NCBI RefSeq assembly: GCF_009796825.1
Contig: NZ_CP047030.1
Span: forward strand, 434,001 to 498,000
Length of the DNA stretch: 64,000 nucleotides
Direction: 5' to 3'
Origin: Algibacter sp. L3A6
GTDB lineage: Bacteria > Bacteroidota > Bacteroidia > Flavobacteriales > Flavobacteriaceae
The position numbers and the translations under genes were made by a program. Positions 16,353 to 25,217 of this stretch are shown piece by piece. A model generated the notes under the pieces. That model did no database searches and was not told where the DNA came from. It saw only the letters and a list, made by a program, of their open reading frames with translations. How positions within the stretch are numbered: position 1 is the stretch's first letter; each line of letters starts with the position of its first letter.

Positions 16353-17135
16353 ATGGCAAGAAGTAGTTATTATTATCATCATAAAAGAAGTCTTTTAGTT
16401 GATAAATATAAAGTGATAAAACTATTGATTCATCAAATATATCATCGTCACAAAGGAAGATATGGCTATAGAAGAATCTCTTTAGAAATCAACAAAATAG
16501 GCACTCTAATAAATCATAAAACAGTACTCAAGTTGATGCGTGAATTAGGTTTAAAAAGTTTAGTCAGAGCTAAAAGATACAAGTCTTATAAAGGGCGAAT
16601 AGGAGAAACAGCTCCTAATATATTACAACGAAATTTTAAAGCTATTAGGCCAAATAAAAAATGGGCTACAGATATTACAGAATTTAAAGTTTTAGGAAAA
16701 AAACTATATCTATCTCCAATAATTGATCTCTTTAATAGAGAAATAATAAGTTATCAATTATCTGAAAAACCTGATTTTAAACAAGTAGCTATTATGCTGA
16801 AAAAGTCTTTTAAGAAAATACCAGATCAAACAAATTTAATATTACATTCAGATCAAGGATGGCAGTATCAAATGAAACAGTATCGAAGATTATTAACAGA
16901 AAAAGGAATTACTCAGAGTATGTCTCGTAAAGGAAATTGTTTAGATAACGCTGTGATAGAAAATTTCTTCGGTATTCTAAAATCTGAATTGTTTTATATA
17001 AATAAATATAAGTCGATATCTCAGTTAAAAAAAGAGATTAAAGTCTATATAAAATATTATAATAATGAGAGAATTAAACAAAATTTAAATGGAATGAGCC
17101 CGATTGAATATCGAGCTAATTATTATCAAAATTAA
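16353..17135 (+). CDS. IS3-family OrfB (DDE integrase)
   Basis: 260 aa from the ATG; the frame is open further upstream (KAITELRHKYDL...), as expected for an OrfAB fusion. HTH_21 region RHKGRYGYRRISLEI, then the rve domain with DDE residues in WATDITEF, LHSDQGWQY and NAVIENFFGILKSE. Catalyses strand transfer of the IS. Confidence 0.9.
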   Translation: MARSSYYYHHKRSLLVDKYKVIKLLIHQIYHRHKGRYGYRRISLEINKIGTLINHKTVLKLMRELGLKSLVRAKRYKSYKGRIGETAPNILQRNFKAIRPNKKWATDITEFKVLGKKLYLSPIIDLFNREIISYQLSEKPDFKQVAIMLKKSFKKIPDQTNLILHSDQGWQYQMKQYRRLLTEKGITQSMSRKGNCLDNAVIENFFGILKSELFYINKYKSISQLKKEIKVYIKYYNNERIKQNLNGMSPIEYRANYYQN

Positions 17136-17248
17136 TTATAAATTTGTCTAAACATTTGGGTGCACTTCACTTTCTTGGTCGGTAATTATTTACTAAATTA
17201 GTTGCTTGAAACACGCAACAAACCATATACAACAACGTTACCACACAT

Positions 17249-17773
17249 TTGAGAATAACCGCTGAACATATAAGAGAGAATTACCTGATTTTAATAATTA
17301 AGCTATCGATAATATGCTTATTTATCTTTTCATTGATTTATGGAGTTTCGAATATAACTGACTATTACTTCGCTGTCGGAGATTGGGATGCAGACAAACT
17401 AACTCAATATTTTCAGATTGCTATTAATAAATATTACTTAAGACCTTCTCTAATCTTACTAATTCCAATAGTCGGAATTTTTACAAATAAAAAAATTGGT
17501 TGGATTTTAATCCAATCCTATTTCTATTTTTTGATTACAAATTTGGCATTTCCCGCAACTCAAATTGACTTAACTGATAACACTCTGATTATTATAAATA
17601 TTGTTGGGTTCTTACTCATACTACTGATTATCATACTGATGAATAAAAAGAAAATAAGTAATCACGTTTATGGGATTAAAAAATCGGAATTGATTAATAA
17701 GAATATTATAGCTTCTGTTGTCGGAATTGCAATAACGATAATTTTAGTTATGATTAAAGAGAATGGAATTTAA
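17249..17773 (+). CDS. Cassette 8 membrane protein A
   Basis: 174 aa from a TTG start 11 bp into the cassette. Four predicted membrane helices (about 14-34, 66-84, 88-106, 112-130) and a fifth near the C-terminus (153-170). No conserved motif recognised. Followed 14 bp later by a second membrane protein gene. Confidence 0.6.
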   Translation: MRITAEHIRENYLILIIKLSIICLFIFSLIYGVSNITDYYFAVGDWDADKLTQYFQIAINKYYLRPSLILLIPIVGIFTNKKIGWILIQSYFYFLITNLAFPATQIDLTDNTLIIINIVGFLLILLIIILMNKKKISNHVYGIKKSELINKNIIASVVGIAITIILVMIKENGI

Positions 17774-17787
17774 AAAAACTGACCGAA

Positions 17788-18132
17788 TTGAACACAATCG
17801 AATTTTTAAAAATAAAGACAAATTATCTCGGAATAGGAATTAGGTCAATTCTCTTTTTCGGAATTCTGCTACTTCTGATTTTGATTGAGATATTTGCTTT
17901 TTGGGGAATTTATGGAGAAGGAGCAACTGCAAGTCGAATCTCGGAATTGTGGTACGTCGATTTAATTTTAAACTTTTTACCGATTTTACTTGTTGGCGGA
18001 TTCTTAGTTTATAGAATAATAAAAGAATTTAGAAAACAAGAATACGTGAATTTCAAAACGAATTTAATTACACTTTTAATTTTGATTTTTCTATTCTCAA
18101 TCAGAAGTCAAATCGAACGACTGATTTTCTGA
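17788..18132 (+). CDS. Cassette 8 membrane protein B
   Basis: 114 aa, TTG start. Helices about 17-40, 58-78 and 93-113, with short basic loops. Second gene of cassette 8 (17,238-18,549). The two proteins may act together; neither is recognised. Confidence 0.55.
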   Translation: MNTIEFLKIKTNYLGIGIRSILFFGILLLLILIEIFAFWGIYGEGATASRISELWYVDLILNFLPILLVGGFLVYRIIKEFRKQEYVNFKTNLITLLILIFLFSIRSQIERLIF

Positions 18133-18150
18133 ATGGAAAATAAAAAACAT

Positions 18151-18549
18151 GTGGTAACACCGTGTTATCTAGACATGAACATTAAATAACTGATTATCAG
18201 AAAAGAATATTTGACTTTTTAAAAAAGGTACAACATAGGTGCAACAAAAAAAAATAAAACACTTTTCCTTCACACTGAATGTTGTTTAAGTAAAATATTG
18301 ATATTAAACTCAAAAATAATTTCAGTTTGAAAATTTATTCTATTTGAGGTGTTTGTTATGATTAACTTTTAATATTTTTAACAAATATTCTTCCCTAAAG
18401 AATCTCGAAATGCTTATACAAGCTTATGCTTTCATTTTGAATTTTATACTATAAATAATTTTAGAAAAACAAATAGCTTTAATAACACCTTAAGTAAGGT
18501 GCTATTAATCATATAAGATATATATAGTTAGTATTAACTATATACAATG
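18151..18549 (+). repeat. attC8, second copy of the 400-bp type
   Basis: Opening GTGGTAAC pairs with the cassette 8 start (GTTACCAC). The rest aligns along its whole length with attC2 (9576-9978), including the GGTACAACATAGGTGCAACA segment (18,227-18,246) and the terminal TATAGTTAGTATTAACTATA palindrome. Crossover 18,549/18,550. No gene inside. Confidence 0.7.
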
Positions 18550-18600
18550 TTGTGCATAATGCGGAAAATCGTGCAAACCATCAACATTTGAACTAAAAAA

Positions 18601-18686
18601 GCCAACGCACAAACAGCACATTCATTTTTTTGCCAACGCGAAATGCCAACGCCTAAAAAAATAAAAGAGCTGTTTCTTGCCAACGC
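18601..18686. repeat. Four direct GCCAACGC repeats upstream of the metal operon
   Basis: GCCAACGC occurs at 18,601, 18,632, 18,645 and 18,679. Two more copies follow the operon at 27,228 and 27,302. TTTGAACTAA precedes the first copy and follows the last, so similar sequence flanks the operon on both sides. This may mark an older mobile module captured inside cassette 9. Confidence 0.7.
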
Positions 18687-18754
18687 GCAACACCGAACTT
18701 ACCAACCGAAAAAAAGAGAATCAACTTTGCAACAACATTGCATTGATTTATTTT

Positions 18755-18762
18755 TACCTTTG
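18755..18762 (+). promoter_or_regulatory. Candidate -7 box of the metal operon promoter
   Basis: TACCTTTG matches TAnnTTTG, 5 bp before the ATG at 18,768. TTG triplets lie 14 and 25 bp upstream, not at the ideal spacing. Such closeness implies a very short leader. Confidence 0.4.
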
Positions 18763-18767
18763 TATTA

Positions 18768-19079
18768 ATGAAACATTTAGCATTTATATTATCAATTTAC
18801 ATTTTCGCACTTAATCTAACACCTTGTGCAGATTACGTTGTGTCTGATAATGATGTTAAAACTGAAATCTCACAAGCTATGGATAATGACCATCAGCACC
18901 AAGATTCAGATTTATGTTCCCCTTTTTGTATTTGCCAATGTTGCCATATTAGCGCAACATATTTGCACTTTGCAGATTTAACACTCGATATTAACATTAT
19001 TTCTACTCAAGATTTTCTTTACCTAAACGGTACAAAAAAAGATTTTACCACTTCCATTTTACAGCCACCAAGGGCATAA
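18768..19079 (+). CDS. Small secreted Cys/His-rich protein of the metal operon
   Basis: 103 aa. A signal-like N-terminus (to about residue 20) is followed by a metal-ligand-rich stretch: DNDHQHQDSDLC, then CSPFCICQCCHIS. This kind of short protein (similar to the Bacteroidota DUF6660 type) often precedes heavy-metal RND genes and is thought to bind or sense metal in the periplasm. First gene of the cassette 9 operon, 119 bp before the RND gene. Confidence 0.7.
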   Translation: MKHLAFILSIYIFALNLTPCADYVVSDNDVKTEISQAMDNDHQHQDSDLCSPFCICQCCHISATYLHFADLTLDINIISTQDFLYLNGTKKDFTTSILQPPRA

Positions 19080-19198
19080 TTCAGTTTTTTTTAAGGATAG
19101 CTATATCCAAACGTAACGCCTTTTTATACAAGCGTTGCTTCGCTTTTATTTTGCGCTTCGCGCAAAATGATATGTTTAACTGAATTAACACATTTTCT

Positions 19199-22100
19199 AT
19201 GATTAATAAAATCATTGATTTTTCAATCAATAACAAATTCATTATTGGTTTGCTAACGCTAACCATTGTAGCAGCTGGTATTTGTAGTATGACCCAAGTG
19301 CCTATCGATGCTGTTCCAGATATTACCAACAACCAAGTACAAGTCATTACACAAGCACCAAATTTAGGAACGCAGGACATTGAACAATTTGTAACCTATC
19401 CTGTAGAAGTTGCAATGAGCAACTTGCCAAATGTAAAGGAAATCCGTTCCATTTCTCGCTTTGGCTTATCTGTCGTTACCATCGTTTTCGACGACGATAT
19501 GGGAACATATTTACCTCGTCAATTAGTATCTGAAAAATTGAACGAAGTAAAAGAACAAATTCCGAGTGGTTTTGGTACACCTACAATGGGACCAATATCT
19601 TCGGGATTGGGAGAAATTTACCAATACACACTTAAAGTAAAACCAGAATATAAAGACAAATATTCGGTTACCGATTTGAGAACAATGCAAGACTGGATTG
19701 TACAACGTCAAATGGCGATGGTCGAAGGTGTTGTAGAAGTAAACGCAATTGGCGGTAAAATAAAACAGTACGAAGTTGCTGTTGACCCAAACGAATTAAA
19801 GGCGATTGGTATAACAATCACAGATGTTTTTGAAGCGCTGGAAATGAACAACCAAAACACAGGTGGCGCATATATTGAAAAAAACCATCAAGCCAATTTC
19901 ATTCGTGGAGAAGGTTTGGTGCGCAGTTTGGACGATATAAAAAACATTACGGTAAAAAACACAAATAACATTCCTATTACTATTGGAGACATTGCAAAAG
20001 TTCAATTTGGTGCTGCAATCCGTTATGGCGCATTGACCCAAGATGGCGAAGGTGAGGTTGTAGGTGGTTTAGTAATGATGCTTAAAGGCGCAAATTCTAA
20101 CGATGTTATTGAGAATGTAAAGCAAAGAATGGCGCAAATTGAAAAATCTTTGCCCGAAGGTGTCATTATCGAACCATTATTAGACAGAAGTAAACTAATT
20201 GCTGAAACCACTTCAACAGTTGCAACCAATCTTATTGAAGGTGCATTAATAGTAATCTTCGTCCTTATTTTCTTATTGGGAAATTGGCGAGGTGGCTTAA
20301 TAGTGGCTTCCACTATTCCCCTATCCTTATTATTTGCATTTATATTAATGAATGTTTTTGATGTTTGGGCAAACCTAATGAGTTTGGGCGCAATAGATTT
20401 TGGGATTATTGTCGATGGTGCTGTAATTATTGTAGAAAGTACCGTTTTCCTAATCGCTTCCCAACTCTACAAGAAGAAAAAATTGACTTCCAAAGAACGT
20501 GATGGCATCGCATCAAACGCTTCAAAAAAGATGATGAATGCTGCCTTTTTCGGTCAGCTTATTATCTTAATTGTATTTCTGCCCATTTTAGCTCTCGAAG
20601 GTATTGAAGGCAAAATGTTTAAACCTATGGCATTGACGTTCATTTTTGCAATGATTGGCGCAATGGTGCTTTGTTTAACGTATGTTCCAATGATGTCTGC
20701 CTTGATTTTAAGAGCACCAAAAAATGACAAAAAATCTTATGGAGACAAATTTGTACATTGGGTAGAACGCAAGTACCAACCTTTATTAGAAAAATCCTTA
20801 AAAAAAGGAAAACTTATCATTGGTATTTCGGTAGTTCTATTCGGAATTGCTGTGGTTACCTTCAGCAAAATGGGTGGCGAATTTATTCCACAACTCGATG
20901 AAGGAGATATTGCATTTCACGCCATTTTAAAACCAGGTAGTTCACTTACCGAAACTATCGAAACAACTACTAAAATCGAGCAAATTGTAAAAGCAAAGTT
21001 TCCAGAAGTTGAAAAAATTGTAAGTCGAATTGGTGTTGCTGAAATCCCAACCGACCCAATGCCTATGGATATTGCAGATATTTTTGTAATTCTGAAACCT
21101 AAAAGCGAGTGGACAACCGTTGCAACTAAAGATGAACTCATTGAAGAAATGAAAGAAGCGGTTGAAATAATTCCCGGTGTAAACTATGAATTTACCCAAC
21201 CCATCGAAATGCGTTTTAATGAATTACTCGAAGGTGTTAGAGAAGATATTGCAATTAAAATTTATGGAGAAGATATAAATGTGCTTTCCCAAAAGGCAGA
21301 AGAAATATCAAAAATAATTGCAGGAACGGAAGGTATTGGAGATATGAAAGCGGAAGCTACCACAGGTTTACCGCAAATGACAATAACGTATAGCCGAAGT
21401 AAATTAGCACAGTACGGACTTCAAATAAATACGTTAAACCAAATTGTACAATCTGCATTTGCAGGTGGAACAGCAGGCGTTATTTTTGAAGGCGAAAAAC
21501 GTTTTGATTTAGTGGTACGATTAGATTCCCAAAATCGTAAGGACATTTCAGACGTACAAAATCTGTATATAAATTTGCCATCTGGCACTCAAATTCCGCT
21601 TCGCGAAGTTGCAGATATTAGCTTTAAATCTGGCCCAATGCAAATAAGCAGGGATAACACCAACCGAAGAACGTATGTAGGTATCAATGTGAGAGGTCGT
21701 GATGTGAAATCTTTGGTAACTGAAATCAAAGAAAAGTTAGATGCCAATCTCGAACTACCTTCTGGTTATTTCATTAGATATGGTGGTGCTTTTGAGAATC
21801 TGGAACGAGCAAGCAACCGTTTACAGACCGTTGTACCAATTGCGTTATTGCTAATTTTTGTTCTCATTTATTTTGCATTAAAATCACTTCCACAAACCTT
21901 AATGATTTATATAGCAATCCCAATGGCAACCATTGGTGGTGTTTTTGCATTATGGTTAAGGGATATGCCTTTCAGTATTTCGGCAGGTGTCGGTTTTATT
22001 GTCTTGTTTGGTGTTGCTGTTTTAAATGGCTTGGTAATGATTAGCGGATTGAATGAACTAAAAGATGAAGGCGTTACTAATCTTAAAGATAGAATTATAG

Positions 22101-23533
22101 AAGGTACAAAACGAAGAATAAGACCTATTATGCTAACCGCTTTTACAGATGTTTTGGGCTTCTTACCTATGGCAATTTCATCATCGGCAGGTGCTGAAGT
22201 ACAAAGACCTTTAGCAACAGTTGTTATTGGTGGTTTGTTGACTTCTACTCTTTTAACTTTATTTGTTCTTCCTATTTTATATCATTGGGTAGAAAATAAA
22301 TCCTTCACGTTTAGACCCAACAAAAAAGTTAGTATTGTTACTGCGATGATAGCCTTTTTATTTTTGTTACCATTAACAGGAAATGCCCAGCAGGTAAACG
22401 ATACGTTACCAATTATTTCAATGAATGAAGCTGTTAACATTTCAAAGCAAAACTATCCAAGTTTAAAACAACGACAGTTGGAAATTGAAAAACAACAGCA
22501 GCTAAAAAGTACTGCTTATGATTTTGGCACAACTCAAATTTTCACGGGTGGCGAGGAACTAAATAATGGTACAGGAATTTACACAACCATTGGCCTTGGG
22601 CAATCTAACATTGATGTTTTTGGTATTGCACCAAAACGAAAATTACAGGAGCAACGCATTCAGTTAGCGCAAAAAGCCTTTCAACTTTCAGAATTAGAAT
22701 TGGAATTGGAAGTTAAAAAAGCGTGGTCAAATGCCTTTCAGAGTAAACGAAATTATAATCTGTATGCAGCATTGGATTCCATTTACACCAATTTTGAAAA
22801 AGCGGTGGAATTAAATTATGAAGTTGAAGCCATTTCAAAATTGGAATATTCCGCAGCAAAGAACCAAGCATTGCAAATTCAAAACAAGTTTTTGCAAGCA
22901 AAGAGTGACTATCTAATTGCATTACAGCAGTTGAATCTATGGCTCGTTTCGGATGAATTTTATAACGTACCAGACGAATTGGATATCACTAATGAAATTG
23001 ATATAAACGATTTCAATGCAAAAGAACATCCTTTATATAACCTTGCACAAATTCAAATAGATGAAGCAGAAGCAAATTACAAAGTTGCAAAAGCCGAAAA
23101 TCTACCCAAATTCAATCTTCAAGGTGGTTTGCAAAACGTAAATGGTAATTCTGGTTTTTACACCTATCAAGCTGGTATATCAATTCCATTTCTATCTGGC
23201 ACAACAAAAGCGAATATTAGAACTGCAAAAATTGACAAACAAATTGCCGAAACTACTATTCAATTCAGACAAAACGAAGTTGAATCTAAATTTATTCAAG
23301 CCAAAGAAAACTATCTAAAGTGGAAAACATCGTGGCTCTTTTATAAAGAACAAGTATTACCACTTACAAAAGACCAAAAAACAGGCGCATTGTTCGCTTA
23401 CAAAGAAGGCGAGATTGATTATTCGGCATTTACACAACTTATAAAAGAAGCTATTCAGAGCGAAATTGAAGCACAGACAGCTTTGGCAAATTATTTAGAA
23501 AGCACTTTCGAATTACAATATTTTAAAAATTAA
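19199..23533 (+). CDS. Heavy-metal efflux RND permease (CusA/CzcA family) fused to a TolC-like domain
   Basis: 1444 aa. Residues 1-1040 are a complete heavy-metal RND permease: 12 membrane helices and two periplasmic loops (GAIDFGIIVDGAVIIVE in helix 4; proton-relay acidic residues there). Around 1050-1065 is a hydrophobic stretch ending in GNAQ that looks like an internal signal peptide. Residues 1070-1444 are an outer-membrane efflux (TolC) domain with coiled helices. The product pumps divalent or monovalent metal ions out of the periplasm using protons. The fusion is known in Bacteroidota; cleavage after the internal signal would release the channel. Confidence 0.9.
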   Translation: MINKIIDFSINNKFIIGLLTLTIVAAGICSMTQVPIDAVPDITNNQVQVITQAPNLGTQDIEQFVTYPVEVAMSNLPNVKEIRSISRFGLSVVTIVFDDDMGTYLPRQLVSEKLNEVKEQIPSGFGTPTMGPISSGLGEIYQYTLKVKPEYKDKYSVTDLRTMQDWIVQRQMAMVEGVVEVNAIGGKIKQYEVAVDPNELKAIGITITDVFEALEMNNQNTGGAYIEKNHQANFIRGEGLVRSLDDIKNITVKNTNNIPITIGDIAKVQFGAAIRYGALTQDGEGEVVGGLVMMLKGANSNDVIENVKQRMAQIEKSLPEGVIIEPLLDRSKLIAETTSTVATNLIEGALIVIFVLIFLLGNWRGGLIVASTIPLSLLFAFILMNVFDVWANLMSLGAIDFGIIVDGAVIIVESTVFLIASQLYKKKKLTSKERDGIASNASKKMMNAAFFGQLIILIVFLPILALEGIEGKMFKPMALTFIFAMIGAMVLCLTYVPMMSALILRAPKNDKKSYGDKFVHWVERKYQPLLEKSLKKGKLIIGISVVLFGIAVVTFSKMGGEFIPQLDEGDIAFHAILKPGSSLTETIETTTKIEQIVKAKFPEVEKIVSRIGVAEIPTDPMPMDIADIFVILKPKSEWTTVATKDELIEEMKEAVEIIPGVNYEFTQPIEMRFNELLEGVREDIAIKIYGEDINVLSQKAEEISKIIAGTEGIGDMKAEATTGLPQMTITYSRSKLAQYGLQINTLNQIVQSAFAGGTAGVIFEGEKRFDLVVRLDSQNRKDISDVQNLYINLPSGTQIPLREVADISFKSGPMQISRDNTNRRTYVGINVRGRDVKSLVTEIKEKLDANLELPSGYFIRYGGAFENLERASNRLQTVVPIALLLIFVLIYFALKSLPQTLMIYIAIPMATIGGVFALWLRDMPFSISAGVGFIVLFGVAVLNGLVMISGLNELKDEGVTNLKDRIIEGTKRRIRPIMLTAFTDVLGFLPMAISSSAGAEVQRPLATVVIGGLLTSTLLTLFVLPILYHWVENKSFTFRPNKKVSIVTAMIAFLFLLPLTGNAQQVNDTLPIISMNEAVNISKQNYPSLKQRQLEIEKQQQLKSTAYDFGTTQIFTGGEELNNGTGIYTTIGLGQSNIDVFGIAPKRKLQEQRIQLAQKAFQLSELELELEVKKAWSNAFQSKRNYNLYAALDSIYTNFEKAVELNYEVEAISKLEYSAAKNQALQIQNKFLQAKSDYLIALQQLNLWLVSDEFYNVPDELDITNEIDINDFNAKEHPLYNLAQIQIDEAEANYKVAKAENLPKFNLQGGLQNVNGNSGFYTYQAGISIPFLSGTTKANIRTAKIDKQIAETTIQFRQNEVESKFIQAKENYLKWKTSWLFYKEQVLPLTKDQKTGALFAYKEGEIDYSAFTQLIKEAIQSEIEAQTALANYLESTFELQYFKN

Positions 23534-23537
23534 GATT

Positions 23538-24743
23538 ATGAAAAACACATTATATATCATATTGACAGTTTTAATACTTTCATTTTCAGCAACCTCTTGT
23601 GGCAATAAAGAAAACCACAATGAAGAAGATGGACACGCGCACGACAAGGAAACCAATACTAATCCTAAAGAAGAACATCACGAAGGAGAAGAAGTTATGT
23701 TATCATCACAACAATTTGAAGCCTTAAAAATGAAAATTGACACCATTTCCTCACGCAATATGAGTGGCTATGTAGAAGCAAACGGAACTTTGGAAGTGCC
23801 ACCACAAAATGAAGCTGCCATAACTTCGGTTGTTGGTGCAAATGTTGTTTCTATTGAAGTGATTGAAGGCGACAAAGTAAACAAAGGTCAAGTTGTTGCA
23901 TACCTTTCACATCCCAATATTATACAAATGCAAACCGATTATTTGAATGCGTATAGCAACAGCACTTTTCTAAAGAAAAACTATGAACGACAACAAAAAT
24001 TATATGATGCAGGTGTAGGCTCTGGTGCAAATTTTCAAAAAGCAGAAGCAGAATATGACGCATCAAAAGCTATGGTTAATGGAATGGCAGCACAGTTAAA
24101 ATTGTTGAATATTAATTCAAATTCAGTCGCAAATGGTACGATAGCGCAACGTGTGGCATTACGCAGTCCCATTGAAGGTTATGTGCAAAAGGTGGAAGTG
24201 AAAACAGGACAATATGTTGAACCACAAACCGAACTCTTTGAAATTGTAGATACGCATCACGTTCACGCAGATTTAATGGTTTTTGAAAAAGATGTTTACA
24301 AAGTAAAAAAAGGTCAAAAAGTTACCTTTAATATACAATCTATTGAAGATGATGAATTGAGTGCAGAAATATATTCCGTAAGCAAAACTTTTGAGGATAA
24401 CCCAAAAGCGGTTCACGTTCACGCAGAAATTGAAAACAAAAAAGGAAATTTAATTCCAGGAATGTACATTCAAGGAAGAATACAGACAGAAAGCACTAAA
24501 ACAATGGCATTACCAGAAAGTGCTATTGTAAAAGAAGGCGACAAATTTTATGTGTTTTCAGTTGAAAAAGAAAATGTGGATTGGAGTTTTAAACCAATTG
24601 AGGTTATTTTGGGAGATAAAGATAGCGATTGGGTAGCAATTCAATTTCCCGAAGAAATAGCAACAAATACAAAGTTTGCTTATAACAATGCGTACTACCT
24701 AATTGCAGAAATGAAAAAGGGCGAAGCAGAACACGCACATTAA
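23538..24743 (+). CDS. Efflux RND periplasmic adaptor (CzcB/CusB-like) lipoprotein
   Basis: 401 aa. Lipobox Cys21 (FSATSC), then a His/Glu-rich tract (HNEEDGHAHDKE...EEHHEGEE) suited to metal binding. The lipoyl/barrel-sandwich halves flank a helical hairpin (about 130-205), then beta-barrel and membrane-proximal domains. It links the permease to the TolC part. Starts 4 bp after the permease stop. Confidence 0.9.
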   Translation: MKNTLYIILTVLILSFSATSCGNKENHNEEDGHAHDKETNTNPKEEHHEGEEVMLSSQQFEALKMKIDTISSRNMSGYVEANGTLEVPPQNEAAITSVVGANVVSIEVIEGDKVNKGQVVAYLSHPNIIQMQTDYLNAYSNSTFLKKNYERQQKLYDAGVGSGANFQKAEAEYDASKAMVNGMAAQLKLLNINSNSVANGTIAQRVALRSPIEGYVQKVEVKTGQYVEPQTELFEIVDTHHVHADLMVFEKDVYKVKKGQKVTFNIQSIEDDELSAEIYSVSKTFEDNPKAVHVHAEIENKKGNLIPGMYIQGRIQTESTKTMALPESAIVKEGDKFYVFSVEKENVDWSFKPIEVILGDKDSDWVAIQFPEEIATNTKFAYNNAYYLIAEMKKGEAEHAH

Positions 24744-24745
24744 TT

Positions 24746-25162
24746 ATGCAAACAATAGAACAATTATTAGAGTCAAAAGATATACGAGTTACGGCAATGC
24801 GATTACTTATTTATAAGTTTCTTGCACAAAAGCAAGTAGCGGTAACATTAAGCGATATTGAAAACGCTTTTGAAAAAGCAGATAGAACAACTTTGTACAG
24901 AACGGTTAAGACATTTGAAGAAAAAGCAATCGTTCATCAAATAGATGATGGCACAGGAATTACCAAATATGCACTTTGCGAAAAAGGTTGTAATTGCGAA
25001 ATTGAAACCGATTTACATTTACATTTCCATTGCAATAATTGCAATGAAACCGTTTGTTTAACAGAACATAAAATCCCACAGATTAAAGTGCCAAACGGGT
25101 TTATTTCCGAAGATATAAATTTGGTAGTAAAAGGTATTTGCGATAAATGTAGTGGTCAATAA
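24746..25162 (+). CDS. Fur-family metal-responsive repressor
   Basis: 138 aa, the usual Fur length. Winged helix at 5-80 (KDIRVTAMRLLIYKFL, RTTLYRTVKTFEEKAIVHQI). Metal sites: HLHFHCNNC (about 92-100) and C-terminal CDKC. The start is 2 bp after the adaptor stop, so it belongs to the operon and probably controls it by zinc or another divalent ion, as Zur/Fur relatives do in Bacteroidota metal cassettes. Confidence 0.88.
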   Translation: MQTIEQLLESKDIRVTAMRLLIYKFLAQKQVAVTLSDIENAFEKADRTTLYRTVKTFEEKAIVHQIDDGTGITKYALCEKGCNCEIETDLHLHFHCNNCNETVCLTEHKIPQIKVPNGFISEDINLVVKGICDKCSGQ

Positions 25163-25217
25163 ATGCACTTCCATAGCACTTATTTTTTAAGCATCTTTAC
25201 ACTATAATTGAATATAA

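Larger units (their letters stand above)
15738..17169 (+). mobile_element. IS3-family (IS150-like) element, copy 1
   Basis: 1432 bp. Imperfect terminal inverted repeats: left TGAACTGCTCCCAAA..GTTAGACA, right end reads TGAAGTGCACCCAAATG..TTAGACA on the other strand. Two genes, orfA and orfB in the -1 frame. No clear target duplication. Identical in length and, as far as read, in sequence to 49,695-51,126. Confidence 0.9.
15673..17237 (+). repeat. attC7, split by IS3 copy 1
   Basis: Pieces 15,673-15,737 and 17,170-17,237 rejoin to 133 bp. Opening GTTGGGTAAC pairs with the cassette start GTTACCCAAC. The IS lies just after the apical hairpin AAAATCC/TCGC/GGATTT. Contains CCGTATA at 15,684 but preceded by TAACA, and is not hit by IS110. 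Confidence 0.85.
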
